From positions 186,001 to 250,000 of the forward strand of contig NW_026515549.1 of assembly GCF_014898815.1 (NCBI RefSeq): DNA of 64,000 bases, in the 5' to 3' direction. Every line of letters starts with the position of its first letter. The stretch's first letter is position 1. Below are positions 9,901 through 24,300 of the stretch, piece after piece. This DNA comes from Panonychus citri (lineage: Eukaryota > Arthropoda > Arachnida > Trombidiformes > Tetranychidae). Below the pieces are notes generated by a model. It had not been told where the DNA came from, did no database searches, and saw only the letters and a list, made by a program, of their open reading frames with translations. A program made the translations under genes and the position numbers.

Positions 9901-12900
9901 GGGATAAAATGTCGCTGATAAGTGTTAATGTTTCTTTTTTAGATTAATGATGACCAACAATAAGAACACGATGATATCGATGACCAGAAGAGGAAAAGAT
10001 GACGAAGATGAAAGACACAAGTTGACAAGCAAATAATTCATTTCTTTTTATTTGTGATTTTTTTCAGTTTAACTTGAATCTAATCATTCATCTTCATTCA
10101 CACTACTTTTCACTCAAGATTCATTCCTTTTTTCATCTTTTGTTGTTCAATTCCAGTAGAAAAATAATAATAAGCAATCATGAATTAACTTGTTCATTGA
10201 AAAGCTGAAAAAATCAACTGTTCAGGAAAAGAAGCCAATTAATTATGAACGAGAATAAATTGTAGCAACAATTATCAAATAACATTATTAATAATAATAA
10301 GAAAGTCATTTCATAATTGTAGATATTCAAGCCTAAAGTTAATTACTCTTCTCAATTTCAACATTTTACTTCACTGTATCATAATCATTTACTAAAGCTC
10401 ATTGTCTTACTAATTAGTGAGGTCAAACTTATCATAAATTATTTCCTTCATAACATTCATCTATTTCTTGTATCTTAATTGAAAAATCTTACTAATTATT
10501 GAATTGTCAGGAATCAGCTGACAAACGTTTGCGATATTCAAATAAGTTTAGACAGAATAATTTACATTTCTACTTATTCGGGTACATGCATATCCCTGTA
10601 TATCTAATTAGAAATTATGAGAATCTTTCAATGTTCAGCTTAATGTTATTCATTTTATTATCAGTTCACTTGAGGATTGAATAAATTGGACCAAAGTTGG
10701 TGATTAGGTCGGAGAAACGAAATCCTTATTTTGAACAGTAATTTACCACGATCCAAGTTGAAATTTATCGCTAATTAATTATGATAAAGGATCGATAAAC
10801 ATTTCAATCTGATTAATACAATTCAAGAAAGCGAAACTGATTATAATCCAAGGTTAGCATTATAAGAATATAAGAATGTTCAATGATGCAGTTACTAAGA
10901 GTGAAAGATTCATGTTCAGAGATTCCGTAATAATATATTCATGGTAACCAAAGGTTGATTTGATGAATCATCTTATTACTACATTAATCCTCAATTCATT
11001 TTTTAATTTTTCTGAATCACTGATCAATTTTCATCTAAATTGTTAAAGATAAATGTTCCAATTCATGTTCAAAGATAATCATGTAAATGATGATGATAAA
11101 TGTAACAATTGTAACATTGAGAATGAATATCAAACTGATTGAATGAAAGCGAAGAAATTTTTTAGACATAATCGATAAACATGATGATTCTGATGGAAAG
11201 TTCTGGTTTTATCATTATATTCACTTATTCGTTATTTCTGTCTTATTAAAAGTAAACACTCAATGTTAAACTTTATTCTTAATATTGATCTTCATCCTCA
11301 TCTTATCCTCATATTCATCTTTCAATTTTCATTCTACATTAATCATCTCTGTGGTAATATAACTTTTGTTAACTTCTATGTGAGGATCATGATGATCACT
11401 AAATTGTCAGAAATCGACAAAATAATGATTATCTTCATTCTCGTAGTCATCAGTCTCATCCTCTTCCTTCTCATCATAATGATCATCATTGTCCTTGTAT
11501 CCATGTCTTTCATGGGTCATTTAATATTTTGTACTTTAATCAGTAACAATTTGTGGTTCCTCCAAGATATTGTCATTCTCAGGCAAAAAAAGTTATCAAT
11601 GTAACTCGGCAACGCAAAATAATTTGATCAAATTAAATTGTTGATCAAACTCAATTGTAATCACGATTTCACTCCTAAGATTGTACATGTAATGATCAAA
11701 TAATAAACTGCTACAGCGATGAAGGAATAACAGAGTTGATTGTTTTATCATGAAAACTTTTACGTACAGCAAATGAATTCATTTAGTGTAACTCATTTCA
11801 AAGATAATCTTTGATTAACTTTGACGATTCAGATTAACATGTAACATAACAAGATTAATTTCAACAGAGAAAAATATATTATAGAGACAAAATCACTTGA
11901 TCTGATTAGTAGATGAATATTAATATGCTTAATCAGAACCAAGTTAATTTAACTTGTATTAATTATATTTCGATATAATAATTATTATGCTGTTATATCA
12001 AGTAAAGGTGATTGTTGAATAGCCAATTCGCTTCTTGTTATTTGTTTCTTGATATTCATTCTGAGGTAATTTTTATATCAAAATATCATTCAGATCCATT
12101 TTCTTTTGGGAATTGAGTCAATATTTCATCATTATACTTTCTATCAAAGATTATACTGATTATTGTCATGATTTTGTGATTCTTTTTGGTAAAAAGTTGC
12201 ATCAAAGTGTAAGAAATGAAAGTTAGCTCAATAATCAGGATAATTGGCAAAGACTACATGTAATAAGAAGCAAGAAGAGAAATGAGTTTATTTTTTATTA
12301 AACTCTCAATATTAAATATGATGGTTAGAATGTTATGAATGAGCTTAGAACTAAATTTGGAGTTAATTGTTATTGTGATTTTTATTAAAAGTTCAAAAAT
12401 AATGTTGCTCTAATAATATTATTTCATTTTGATGAAAATCAGAAGCAGGTTATTGATAAAAACAAAAGTTTCTCTAAGGTAAAAGTAATAAGAATTAGCA
12501 ATTACCTGTCAACTTGAAGACATTCAAGATTATATTGAAAATCTTATAATAAATTCAGTCAAATTTAGGAAATTCGTGCAGTTTTCATGAGCACTTGGGC
12601 TTCCTCAAGTTTATAGTGATGAAGAAACTCTCGTCAATTAAATTAACTTGAAGAAAAATTTTACTTGAATTAAATTTGATGAAATTATGTTTACTTATGA
12701 AAAGAAAAATTTGATTGAAGAAAATATTGTGACTAAAAGAGTTGAGGAATAATACTCGATGATAATACTTTTAATACTCATTCTCGTCATTGTCCTTCTG
12801 TCATCAAATTGGAATCACCTTAATCAGCTGAATGAATCATCATGAATGAGATAAACTCAGTTAGAATAATGTTTTTTATCATAACATCGTTAAAGCTTCT

Positions 12901-14106
12901 TATCATGTCATCTGAAATAAAGAGAAATTTTCATTTGGATTTATCTGAAAATTGGATAAAATTCCGTTCAAGTGAATATGAGAGTGAATATAATCTCACA
13001 AGACAGAAATAATACATTTTCTCCTGTCAACTTGGGATTTCAAGCTCATCATTTCACTCCCACAAATGATAATAAAACTCACTTGATGATGAACAGAAAT
13101 TTAATATCATGCAAACATGATAAATATCATTTTAATTACGTTTCATATCAATTTTTGCAATTATTGATTCAAATTTCAATATGGTTCATCATTCAGTCCA
13201 AACTTTACAAATTTGCTACGATTCTGACAACGAGAGTCCATAATAGTTGTGGACTAGTGAGCTCATTTGAATAATTGCAGGTCAAGTTACAATTCAAATA
13301 CTAGTATTTATATTATTTGCTCAAAGTAAATCGCTTTTTTTTCAATTCACGCACTTTTTCATTCATAATATTTTCATTTCGATTACAGAAAACAATTCGT
13401 GTGTGATCAGAATTCAGTCATAGTAGAATTTAGATTCCGTTTCTGTGTTATTGTTGATAAACAGCTCTCAAAATTGCTCAAGTTCTATTGAATTAAATCA
13501 CTTTTATTACAATAAAAAGACACTAATGTTCCTTATGACTAAAGAGTTGAGTCAAGAATCATGGAAAATATTGCTCAAGGGACTCCCTGTATTTCACTTT
13601 CATAATTTTCATTCAGAACTACATGTACTGCATGTACATGTATTTATGTTCATGGTTTAAAATTGGATTTCAAACTAAAAATTCATACAAAAAAGTATTA
13701 GAAATAAATATTAGTAAAAGTTTTTTTGATTACATTCATGGCGATTGATTGAATTCATAGTTGGCAAAATTTTGATAATTTGAGGGTTTTATCAAAACCT
13801 TATTAGCTGAATCAACACTAAATTTTAATTGGATCAACATTAATTAGTATTAATATGTTAAGGAATCAGCATTTGATTCACTGAGAACTCTGATTGAGTA
13901 TTTCGATAATTTAATTTTTATCCATAAGGTAGTGACATCTTTTGGTTACATAAGAGTTTATACCAATGTTGGAAACAAGATAATTCGAATTACAATTTAT
14001 AATGACCCATCGAGTTTAGAATTTTCATCAACTGCATAATTTAAAATGTTAACAAAGATGAAGAGAACGTTTTTCATTTGATATAAAAAATAAGGAGAGA
14101 ATGAGA
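6981..14106. other. Gene-poor stretch
   Basis: About 7 kb of AT-rich sequence with many TGATGA/ATCATC-type low-complexity patches (for example 7300-7480, 7980-8010 and 8730-8770). The longest open frames, such as 11263-11604, are hydrophobic I/L/F-rich chance frames without domain resemblance. A short inverted repeat lies at about 13620-13640 (acatgtac, spacer, gtacatgt). Nothing else could be supported. Confidence 0.5.
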
Positions 14107-14465
14107 TTGGAAGAGATAATCGTGTTAATTTCGAAATAAAATGAATGACAAACGTAAACTGACTCGAGAATAGCCAAGGGACAAACCGAACAGGGAGGCA
14201 AATGGAAGATGAATAGTGAGAGAGAGAGAGAGAGGAGACTGAGGGAGAAAAGAAGGTTGGGTATTGTTGATAAATATCATTCGAATGCTTCGCGTACTCA
14301 ACCTTTTATATTATCTTTTTTTACGCAAGACCCAAACTCGGCACACGCCATTTCATCAACGGTTTCCTTCATTCTCATTGGGCGCCATGTTGTCAGACTC
14401 GATTCTCACTTTCATCATCTCCTAAGAAAAGAAAATAGATATTTTCTTTTTCTCTCCGGTCTCTT

Positions 14466-14520
<55 letters not shown>

Positions 14521-14860
14521 ACGACAGTGTCCCTTTGCTCGTTTACATATCTCACTCTCACTCTCTCGTTCTTTTCCCCTTTTTGATGATCATCTTCATC
14601 TTCTTCTTCTTCCTCCTGTCACTTGAAAATCTTTCTCTTTCTCTTCTCTCTTTTTCTTCTCTCGTATAAATCGATCGATACATGACCGTTTCTCTTTCTT
14701 CATCCTCTTTCTTTTTATTACTTAGTCACATACTTCGAGTTATCACATTATATCCATATATTATTTCTATTCTCAAGGAATTAATCTTCTCTCTTCGTAC
14801 AATCAACAATTGTTAATTTCATAAGAAAACAAAACCGGTATAAATTTTCAACTCTATTAA
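14107..14860 (-). repeat. Copy A of a dispersed duplicated block (direct copy at 31374-32310)
   Basis: The block shares order and orientation with 31374-32310: a left arm (aaacgtaaactgactcga), an identical core at 14235-14421, a CT microsatellite, and a right arm (tcgatcgatacatg, cacatacttcgagttatcac, atcaacaattgttaatttt). The 187-bp core is identical base for base between the copies at a constant offset of 17268, while the arms differ by substitutions and indels. On the minus strand the core carries a CCAAT box (14381-14377) and a TATA box TATAAAAGG (14310-14302), the layout of a core promoter reading leftward. No mir-124 hairpin lies downstream of this copy. Confidence 0.85.
14470..14519. 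repeat. (CT)n microsatellite
   Basis: An uninterrupted CT dinucleotide tract inside copy A of the dispersed block. The corresponding place in copy B is a longer, interrupted CT tract. Confidence 0.95.
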
Positions 14861-15114
14861 TGTTCTAGTTTGAGCTTCTACGATTAGATTAATAGCTGAA
14901 CTTTTCGACGAATATTCACTTAATCAGTCGATTATATAGGCAGAAGAAATTAAATCAGTTTTTTAACTTTGAAGAATAAAATTGTAAAGAATTCATTGTA
15001 TTAGGATAATTCGAAAGACCGATTCTTGAGTTTCTTTCCAATTTAAATGTTAGAATTTATAATCAGAACTTTGGTGTGTTATTAATAGTACAACATCTTC
15101 CATCTATTGCTTGT

Positions 15115-15203
15115 TTATTTTTCTCTTTACTATTTTAGTGCTAAAAGCGAATCATCATTAAATTATGATTACCGTTATTTCTTATTCTCTCTTTAATCTC
15201 ATC

Positions 15204-15241
<38 letters not shown>

Positions 15242-15838
15242 CTTCATTCCCTTTTCTTTCTTCTTTTGTCTTCATCCTCTGTCTTACTCTCTGTCTACAT
15301 AATAAAATCTTGTTAACAAGTTGAGTCTAGATGGCATTTCAGTAGCATGGAATCAGCAGTTGATCAATATATAGGACTTTATATAGGCTTTTACTAAACA
15401 AAAAACGTATTTTCAATCTTCATTTTCATCATCATTCTCATCATTCTCATCATTTTCATCTTCCTCATCTTCTCCATCTTCATTTTCTCATCATATCTTT
15501 GTCTTCTTCATCATCTCATCTTCCAGCCTCTTCTGTGTTACTCTTATCATCCAGTTTTTTAACTCTCTGTATTTTTTTCATCATTTATCAGCTCACAGAG
15601 ATTCTTATTCTTCTTTATACTATTGATTTTGATACGACTTGCATCTTCATCATCATTCTTATCTTCCTCATCATCTGATGCTCTGTAAACTCTCTTACTC
15701 TATTCTCTCTCTTTCTTTTACCTAAACTTATATTTTCCTTTCCTTCCCAATCCACATTACGCTCCAATTGATGGCAAACAATAGTTACCAGTTATTTTCT
15801 TTTGACCTTCGATACTTTCATTTTGTTCATCGTCATTT
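15115..15838 (-). repeat. Copy B1 of an inverted duplicated block (partner at 25505-26272)
   Basis: The sequence from ttttagtgctaaaagcgaat through a (CT)n tract to gaccttcgatactttcattt reappears reverse-complemented at 25505-26272. The stretch of about 200 bp around 15240-15440 looks identical to its partner, including the 12-bp palindrome cttgttaacaag, the motif tctagatggcatt and a TATA-like TATATAAAG (15385-15377 on the minus strand). The distal part (15440-15700, TCATC-type simple sequence) is more diverged. Non-coding; possibly a duplicated promoter or an unknown mobile element. No terminal repeats or target-site duplication were recognised. Confidence 0.85.
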
Positions 15839-18800
15839 CAGTTGAAATTTCAGGCTCACATAGAAACAGTTACTCGCAACTCTCTGAAATTTCCTTTTAA
15901 AAACTCATAACTTTGATTGTATCTCAGTACTTAAAGAGTTTCACTCACCACAAATGCTGAATTCTTAATCATATCATAACCAGATTATTTTAAAGCTTAA
16001 AAAGAAAAATTCTTCGAGTTCATAATGAATTGATTTCATTCGTATTAAACATCAAAAAGGTGAAGAAAAATACTGATTATTTCGCGTAATTAATAAACAC
16101 TCACTCAAACGATTTATTAATTTTCAAAATTTCCTTGATTCGAATCTATTAACGAAGAAATAAAAACCAATTTGAATTGAGCCCCATGAAAATACTTTTC
16201 GATTTAGATCTTATAACATGTATATCAGTCTAAAAATTGTCTCAACAGGTGTTGAAATAATTCATGTAAATGAGTTTGAAAAAATCGATAATTAGAACAG
16301 AAATTGAATAAACGAGGTTTTGATGATCTAAAGATGAATGAAGTTTTGGAACTGGTTGACAAGTCGAAACAAATCGTACCTTTGATCTATTTACGATTCG
16401 TAATAATCTTGATATTAAACTGATCATTTTCTGTGGCTACGATTCGCATTCTCATCAAAGGTTTTTTAATGATGAACTTGTTTCATTTCGATTGACAGTT
16501 TCCCACCGAACCTTATGTACAATGGTTCGTGGTTTCAATCCTAACAATATCAAACTGACAAAAATGGGGAAAAGATAACAGTTATTACAAGATTTTATAT
16601 AATAATAATGATGAAAATACCAACATTGTTGATAACCTTGTGATATCAACTTTGATTGGTTAACAATAATATGAATCTATTGGTGAGTTTAATAATCATC
16701 CATCTCACAATTTGTTTTATAACAATAATTGCAGGGAGAGAGAAAATGAAAACCTCATGGTGATAATGATTGTTAAGAATAACAATAATTACTTAACAAC
16801 TATTCACGATCATAATGATTAGTATGAAGATATTGGATGATGAAGACAGAGATGAGAATAAGATGAGCGGCAACTGAGTGAAAACATGATTCATGCAGAG
16901 AAACATTTTGATTCATTCAAAGATTAATGGCCATAGAAAATATGTTAGAGAATATTTTTCATTTTTATCTATTACCTGAGCTTATGATCATCAGCATCAT
17001 CCAAAAAATCATCTTTATCATCATTTCCTTTTCATTGCAATCATAAACTCTCATGATGATCGTGTTGCCTACTAACTGAAATGTTGCATCAACATTTTCT
17101 CTATCAGAATAGGAATATGAAAGAAATTACTTTATATTCCTTTGGAATGTATCGATCCATAGACATTGCAAGTGCAACAATCAATTCTGCAACTTTACGC
17201 TATTGATGCTCCATAAAACAATAGCTGATTGTTTGTCTCTTTTGTGTGTTTATTGTAATTAGTTCTGATTTTCATGATTATTTTAATGATCATAATGTTG
17301 GAGTAAATGTTATTTACTGTTTATCATTAGTCTTTTGTTCAATAATGTAGACATTTTATTCAGCGAGATAAAAGTCTTTTTCGCTATTAAGCAAAAATTT
17401 TCGGTTATTTTGATTTATGAATGATGAGAAGATGAAAAGAGATGATGAAGATAACAATGAATTTGGAAAGATAGTTAATCTAGAGTAATGTTTATGGTGA
17501 AAGATGAAAGAGATCGAGAGAGGAAAACAAAGTTAAAAAACATTTTGAAAGATCAAGTAAGATGGTGATGAAGGATAATGTGGAAATGTACTGGGAGATA
17601 ACAAAGGGATGGAGAGGATAAAGAAGATGAGAAGGAGAATGATGCAAAGACGAAGATGATTGTGATTATGAAATAAATAACAGACGAATAAGCATAAAGA
17701 ATTAAAATTTAATATAATAACTATGGATAGGGAAAAGGGAAAAGGGAAAAGGAAAAAGGGTTATCGATTGAAGATTTGCTAAAAAAGATATTGTTGAAAG
17801 GGAATTTAGAGAGAGAGAGAGAGAGAGTAATGATTATAATGATGAGGTTTGATGATATTAGGAGATTGAGAGGGTGGTGATGAAGAGGGAAAGAAGGGAG
17901 AGCTATTTGAATACATAAAGAAAATGAAAGAATGATGAGAAAGAGAAAGTAGAAGATAAATAGAGAGTAAAGTGGGAGTAAGAAAGAAAAAAGTTGGAAG
18001 AAGCTCGAAGAGAAGTGGAAGGAAAAAGAGAAAAGTTTTGTTGATAAAAGAGGAAAAAGATGAGGATGGAGATGAAGATTGGTATGAGAACGAGAGAGGA
18101 TGCGGATAAAAGAGGAAAGAGTGTTACAAGTCGTGAAGATTATTAGAGGACAAAGAGAAGAATCAATATGGATGCTCAGAGAGAAAACTTTGGTTCAATG
18201 GGTACAATTTTGTTCAGCAAATTGAAGAATCTTCAACCTTTTCCTTATTCTGTTTCTACTTGTTCATTTCCAACCTTTTTCTCCTTTGTTTACATCCTCG
18301 GAAGACGAAATTGATGTTGTTGGTGATGGAGATGATGAAGATAATGATGTAGCTTGTTAAAAGAAGGAAAAAGTCTGAATACTCAACTGATAACTCAAAG
18401 GTGATCAACGGTTCTGTTGACTACAAAATTACAGAGAAACTGTGAGTTTTTCTTGCTCAATCATTTGAACCATAAGAGTTTCGATCTAAAATGATTCAAT
18501 TTGATAGATTTATCTTTTTCTTTTCATCATTCATCCATACAATTTACTTTCCTTCATCTTCACTTTCATCCACCTACAGAATCACCTTTCACCTTCCCTT
18601 ACGAGTGAAAACTTTCAACAAGATAATGAATTTTGTTATATAATATTAGTTTTCACTGACCAGAGACAAAGTAAATAACATTATCACAATCGAAACAACT
18701 AATGAAAATTATTGCTAACTCATCGAATCAACAATTAAAGCAATAACAATCGCTTCTGATCAACCCAAACAATGCATTTTATCATGAGTATAGTGAGAGT

Positions 18801-21311
18801 TACATGATATCTGATTGGATGTCATTATAATAATTAAATAAATTCTTATAGACGTAACTTAATATCAACATTTTTTTAGTAATAACTCGATAAAATCTGA
18901 TGGATATTATTTGTTTCAATCATCAGATTATGAAGAATTTTTTGCCTCCACATTAGATAAATAATGTTTTCCGATGAAAGTAACATAAGATTAATATTAT
19001 CATTATAATAGTCTATTTTCATGTTCTCAGTCCAAGGTATTATTAATATTTACCTAATATTACCCAAGGAAAATGTTTTACCGATGGTCAGTATTGAGAA
19101 GATGGCAAATATTGAATTCCCTGAATGTTTGATTAAGAATGAAATTATTTTGTATAAAGATAATGATGTTAATATGAAATGGTGATAACCAGTCGAGTGT
19201 AAAGGAAAGAAGCAAACATTGATTAGTGAATCGAGAATCGAGAATCGAGAATCTTAATCAATGGAAGCAAAGTTTCATTAAAATGTTTTAATTTTGTCCA
19301 ATTTTATTGGTACTTTTAACTGTCTCTATATCTTGGAGACATTTAATCAGTTTAATTTGATTTTGTAATTTACTTTAATCAGAATCAGTGCATGATTGGC
19401 ATGGTAATTGGGTTAACCAGTAATCATTGAAGTTCATTGTTGATTCTTTATTTTACTTCTCGTTACGAGTTTAATTAACATTCAACTGAATTTGAAACAA
19501 GAACCAAGTTGATTTTATTCTGTTACTTTATTTCATTCCTTCTTTATTTCCGCTGATTTTCAATGAATAATCTTTTATGCTTTAATATGACTTTTCGTCA
19601 TTCATTTGGGTGATTGTGATTAATTGTAATTAACTTTACTGAAAATTGAATCATTCAAAATAAAAAGAAGGTGAACTTGCGGACATTTGGTCTTTTCTAA
19701 TTTCATTATTAAAAAAATTTACCCAAATTGATGGTAAATATCGCTCAAGTTGGACGAGTGAATGTTAGCGAAATTGAACATCGACTCAGATTATTAGAGG
19801 CTATCAAGGCCTAATTCGGGTTATACTTCTGGGTGTAAGAATCTTGATTCAATGGTTCACAGAAGGAATGACGATAGTTCAGCTATTGAAGGATTGATTG
19901 GTGGATTTATGAAATTCTATTAAGCTGGTAATTTTATCTCTCTCTCTCTCTCTCTTCAATAATTTTTATTGTTTCTTTGTCTTGATTAGTTCTCTCTAGT
20001 TCATCTGAAATGCTATCGGCACCTCTGGCTCATCTGCAGTTGGTACAATTTCTTTCGGATCATCTCAATTTATTTTCATTATTAACTGGATATTTACTGC
20101 ATAGGTTCTGAAAAGTATGTGAACGAAAATGAAAGTTTAATAAAAAATTCAGTGTAATAGGTTTTGGTTCATTCCGAATTGAAGAGCCTCTTAAGAAACT
20201 TCAATAACTTTTCTTATCCTCATGTCTTAAACCTCTCATCATTTCTCACTTCTCATCAAGAACACAGAAAGAAAACTTTATAACTACTGAGCAAAATAAT
20301 ATATTAAAAGCTGATTTAGCGGTATCGCTTTATAACTAATTGAACTTTTCTCTTTCCCTTATAAAAGTTATTTTGGATTTTCAAGGCTATTTAATAAACA
20401 AGTTTAATAAAGAAAGAAAATCTGAGAGCATCAACAAGCTCTAAAGAAAGCAAATAAATCGTATAGATGTATACAAATTATAAGATGATAATGTAATTAA
20501 AGGATGCGAAATTTGATCGATCATCCGCATCATTTTAATTGTATTATGCATATTTCATTTATTTACAATAGAAAATATGAGATGGATTCGAAAAATTTAA
20601 GTTTAAATTTTTTTCTAATTTCTGGTTCGGTTTAGCTATGGTATAATGTTATTCACTCCCAATAATAAGCTTTACTAATTCCAGTCGGAATATTTAACGA
20701 ATCTTCTTTAAAACGTTGACTTGGCGAAATGAATGATCAATTTTATCATCATAACTTTTTCTCGATGAAACATTAGAATGAGAACATGAGAGTTCATGAA
20801 TAAAATCCACTCACCAGTCCATGAACTTTTGCAACATTATTAGTAATCAGTGGAAATTTTCATAAAGATGATCTAAATATTTCTTTTTATTTGTAAAGTG
20901 ACAATCTGACTGGATTCTAATACTAATGGATCGAAACGGAGTACATAAACTGAGTCCAAGTATTTCTTAGGGACCATTTTTAAGAAAGGAAAATTTATCG
21001 ATCTGTGTTTATCCTTGGAAAATGAAAATACAAGAGAAGAGAAAAAAGGAAGAAAAAAGTCAATCAAACTGAATATATTGCTTGTTATCCGTAAAAAGAC
21101 CCAATATTTGTGGGTCTCACGATTTATTTGTTTCCCTCCATCATCATCTTCCTCCTTCTCTTATACATTTCAATCTCTCTTCAGCATCTTTACTTTATCC
21201 TACTCTCATTACCGTCTCGACATGAACCTCTTCCTCTTTTCCTCTTTTTCCTTTCTCAACATTCTTATCCTTCCTTTTGTAACCTTTATCCAAGCTCTTA
21301 ACTCCCACTCA

Positions 21312-21353
<42 letters not shown>

Positions 21354-24300
21354 TTTCTATTTTATCTTTCGAGCTTCTTCATCTTCTTTATGCTCTTCAA
21401 GTTTATCTTCCTCTTTCTCCTTTTCTCTGTAAATACCAGTTTTCACTCCCAATTTCCTTCCCTTTGCCTCTTCGGTTCATTTCTTGTTTACGATTTTCGA
21501 GTAACAAAATTACATCAAAGTTGTTTTTCTCATTCTGATTCGAAAATTTTAATCAATTCATATTTAGTTTTTGACAAGAACTAAAACAATAAATTACCTT
21601 TTCGTTTTCCAATCGTACTGGTGCTCTTACTTAAGATAATGAGATGATCGATTTAGAACATTTTTTCAATTACCTTTAGTTTACCTTGAACTTGGTGATG
21701 GAAAGTAAAAAAGATCAGATCAGTTTTCATTCTTATTCGCTTTTCAATATCAGAAAATGCATTTATCTTTGCTCATTTTCTTCTCCAATCCAAGATAAAT
21801 ATTATTTAAGTCAGTTTCTAGTAATGTTCAATTCGTTTCTCGTCCCTCGCATCTCCATCATCTCATTTACATTTGCATCTCTTTGTTGTTTGTTACCATT
21901 GAAAATAAATGTGAATAAAACATTTGTAATGTGAGAGGCGCATCGGTTATACATTTACATTCATCTCTACATGTGTATGCAAATGTGTATGAATTTATAG
22001 TTGATCAATATCCTCTTTTCTCAGCACTGATTCATATACAAGTTTCTTTAATCTTTTTCTTTTTTCCCTTCATCATCACTCATTATCATTGAAATAGAAA
22101 ATAAGAAAAAATAACCTGATAAGTATCTTACACATCACTTTTCTCTTCAGATTTCAAACAACCATTAACACCAAAGTCTGTCCTTAATTACGATCATCAA
22201 CATCACCGAGATGATGAACAAAACATGATCATGAGTTTTCCTAAAACTGTAGCTACAATATGAAAACAACAAAGTTCTGACGCTACTTAAATCAGTTTAA
22301 GTGTAATTTAACTTGTTGAGATAATCTCTGCCAGGGAATCCAAAAGAATAAAAGTCAAACGTTGAAGAGTTTGTGTAACTAGATAGAAGAAAAATTCTAA
22401 TATTGAAATGTTATGAGTTTACTCTGAGTCTGAGTCGTTTATCTTTGTTATTAAATCCATTCTGAAGCTATTCTTCTGGCATTATTATGTTCATGAAATA
22501 GCAAATTCTTTTATGATGAACTTTTCCTTGGTGATTGTTATTGATCTTAAGAAGATAACAAATGGTTACACTAATCGATGAGAAGAAACTGTCATCCAGA
22601 AAAAGAGATGAAGACCAAACAAGGATTTATCTTCTCAATTTCGAATTGTTAATCTCACCTGATAATATTTGTCCAGAATAGTTGAGTCTTTGTTTTTCTC
22701 ATTTACTATTTTTGGACAATCATTAACAATGCTACATAACAATTAAAAGAAAAATCTTAGGCCAAAAAATCCATTGAATCTCACGAACTTTTAAACCTAA
22801 AGGCGAATTTATTTCAACAAAGTTTTTTAGACTCTCAGGTAAAACTTTGACTCTAATTAAAATAATATTGTATGTTTATTATTTTAATTAATAGTTAATG
22901 AAATTTTGATAATTTTATCTCTAGAATAGCAAATAAATTGTAATTTAAGGAAAGCTTCGAGTCTCGAAGGAAACAATCGAAAGAAAATGTTATTAAAAAT
23001 ATTAAAGTTTTTCGAATAATAAAAAAAAATAAAACTCTGAATACTAATAATAGAATGAATTAATTGTGAGCTCATTAAACTTTCAACCAGAATTCGGTGA
23101 TTATAGTGGAATAAATGTTTCTAATTCAATGTAAATATGACGAAAATTATGAATTTTGTCATCACGAAAAATAAATCAAATGAAAATAGAAATTGGAAAG
23201 TTAACATTTGACGTTAATTAAGATTATCTTTCTGTTGATTCAGTTGACTTTTTAATTACTATCAAGTTATGATTGAATTTTCAGCTTTATTGTTGCTTGA
23301 TGTTTTTAAAATGTCAACAATATTTTGATTCCACTTATGTGACTAATAATTATCAGCTTATAGTTAAAAGTTACATTATTTATAAGCCATAACATGAGAA
23401 TCATGTAGTTATTATTAGTATATATTGTTGACCAAATTATTTGATTGCATTCAATCATAGCTCATGATGACAGTTGAAAACGATGATGGAAATGTTTCAA
23501 ATGAAAATAATACTCTAGTTTGGTAACCATTTTTGACATTATTTTTCTCCCATTTATCTGTCAGAATTGCTACTGAATTTCCAGAGCTCTGATGAAGCTT
23601 TTCTTTGCCTAAAAGACTCTCAAAGTTACTGAAACAACGAAAAGAGTGAACACTTTGATAGAAAAGTTCGTAGTGAAAACTTGGAATTTGAAGATAACAG
23701 AAAAAAAGAATGAGAGGTGATGATAGTAAATGAAGAAAAGAAAATAATGGGTAAGGAATGAATGGGAAGAGAAGAGAAAAGAAAAGAGAAAAGTTGAAAA
23801 GAATTAAAGAAAGAAGAAAGAAGAAACTTACAAGATTTTATTCTTGATCAGAAATTGAGATAAAATTCATGTTGAACGAACAATTTTCCTTCGATAAAAT
23901 AACGAAGAAACTGAATATTATTAGTCTCTTTTTATCGAATTGAATGAATTGAGACAATTGTAGCTTTCGAATGAGAAGAAAACAAATTATCTTATTCTGG
24001 TTTAATATCATTTCCAATTATCTGTAACTGGGAATGAGAATTTGCCTGTTATGTTCAATTCTGCTATCAGATGAAACTAATGATTAGATTCTTATTGAGC
24101 ATCGTAATCTGTTGGTGTATTTTCTTGATTATTTGATGAACAAACAGTTTTCTATTAGATAAACAGTTATGATTTAATTTAATCTCAATAAGAAAATCGT
24201 TAAAAGGAATAAATGGTTTTCGTTTTAATGATTCTATCATAATCTTTCATTTCTTCTGTTCAAGTTCATCCTTTTTCTTTGGAACATTAATCCATGTAGC

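Noticed and set aside
11263..11604. 113-codon hydrophobic frame
   Set aside because: Ile/Leu/Phe-rich translation of ATC/CATC simple sequence; no pattern of membrane-protein families.
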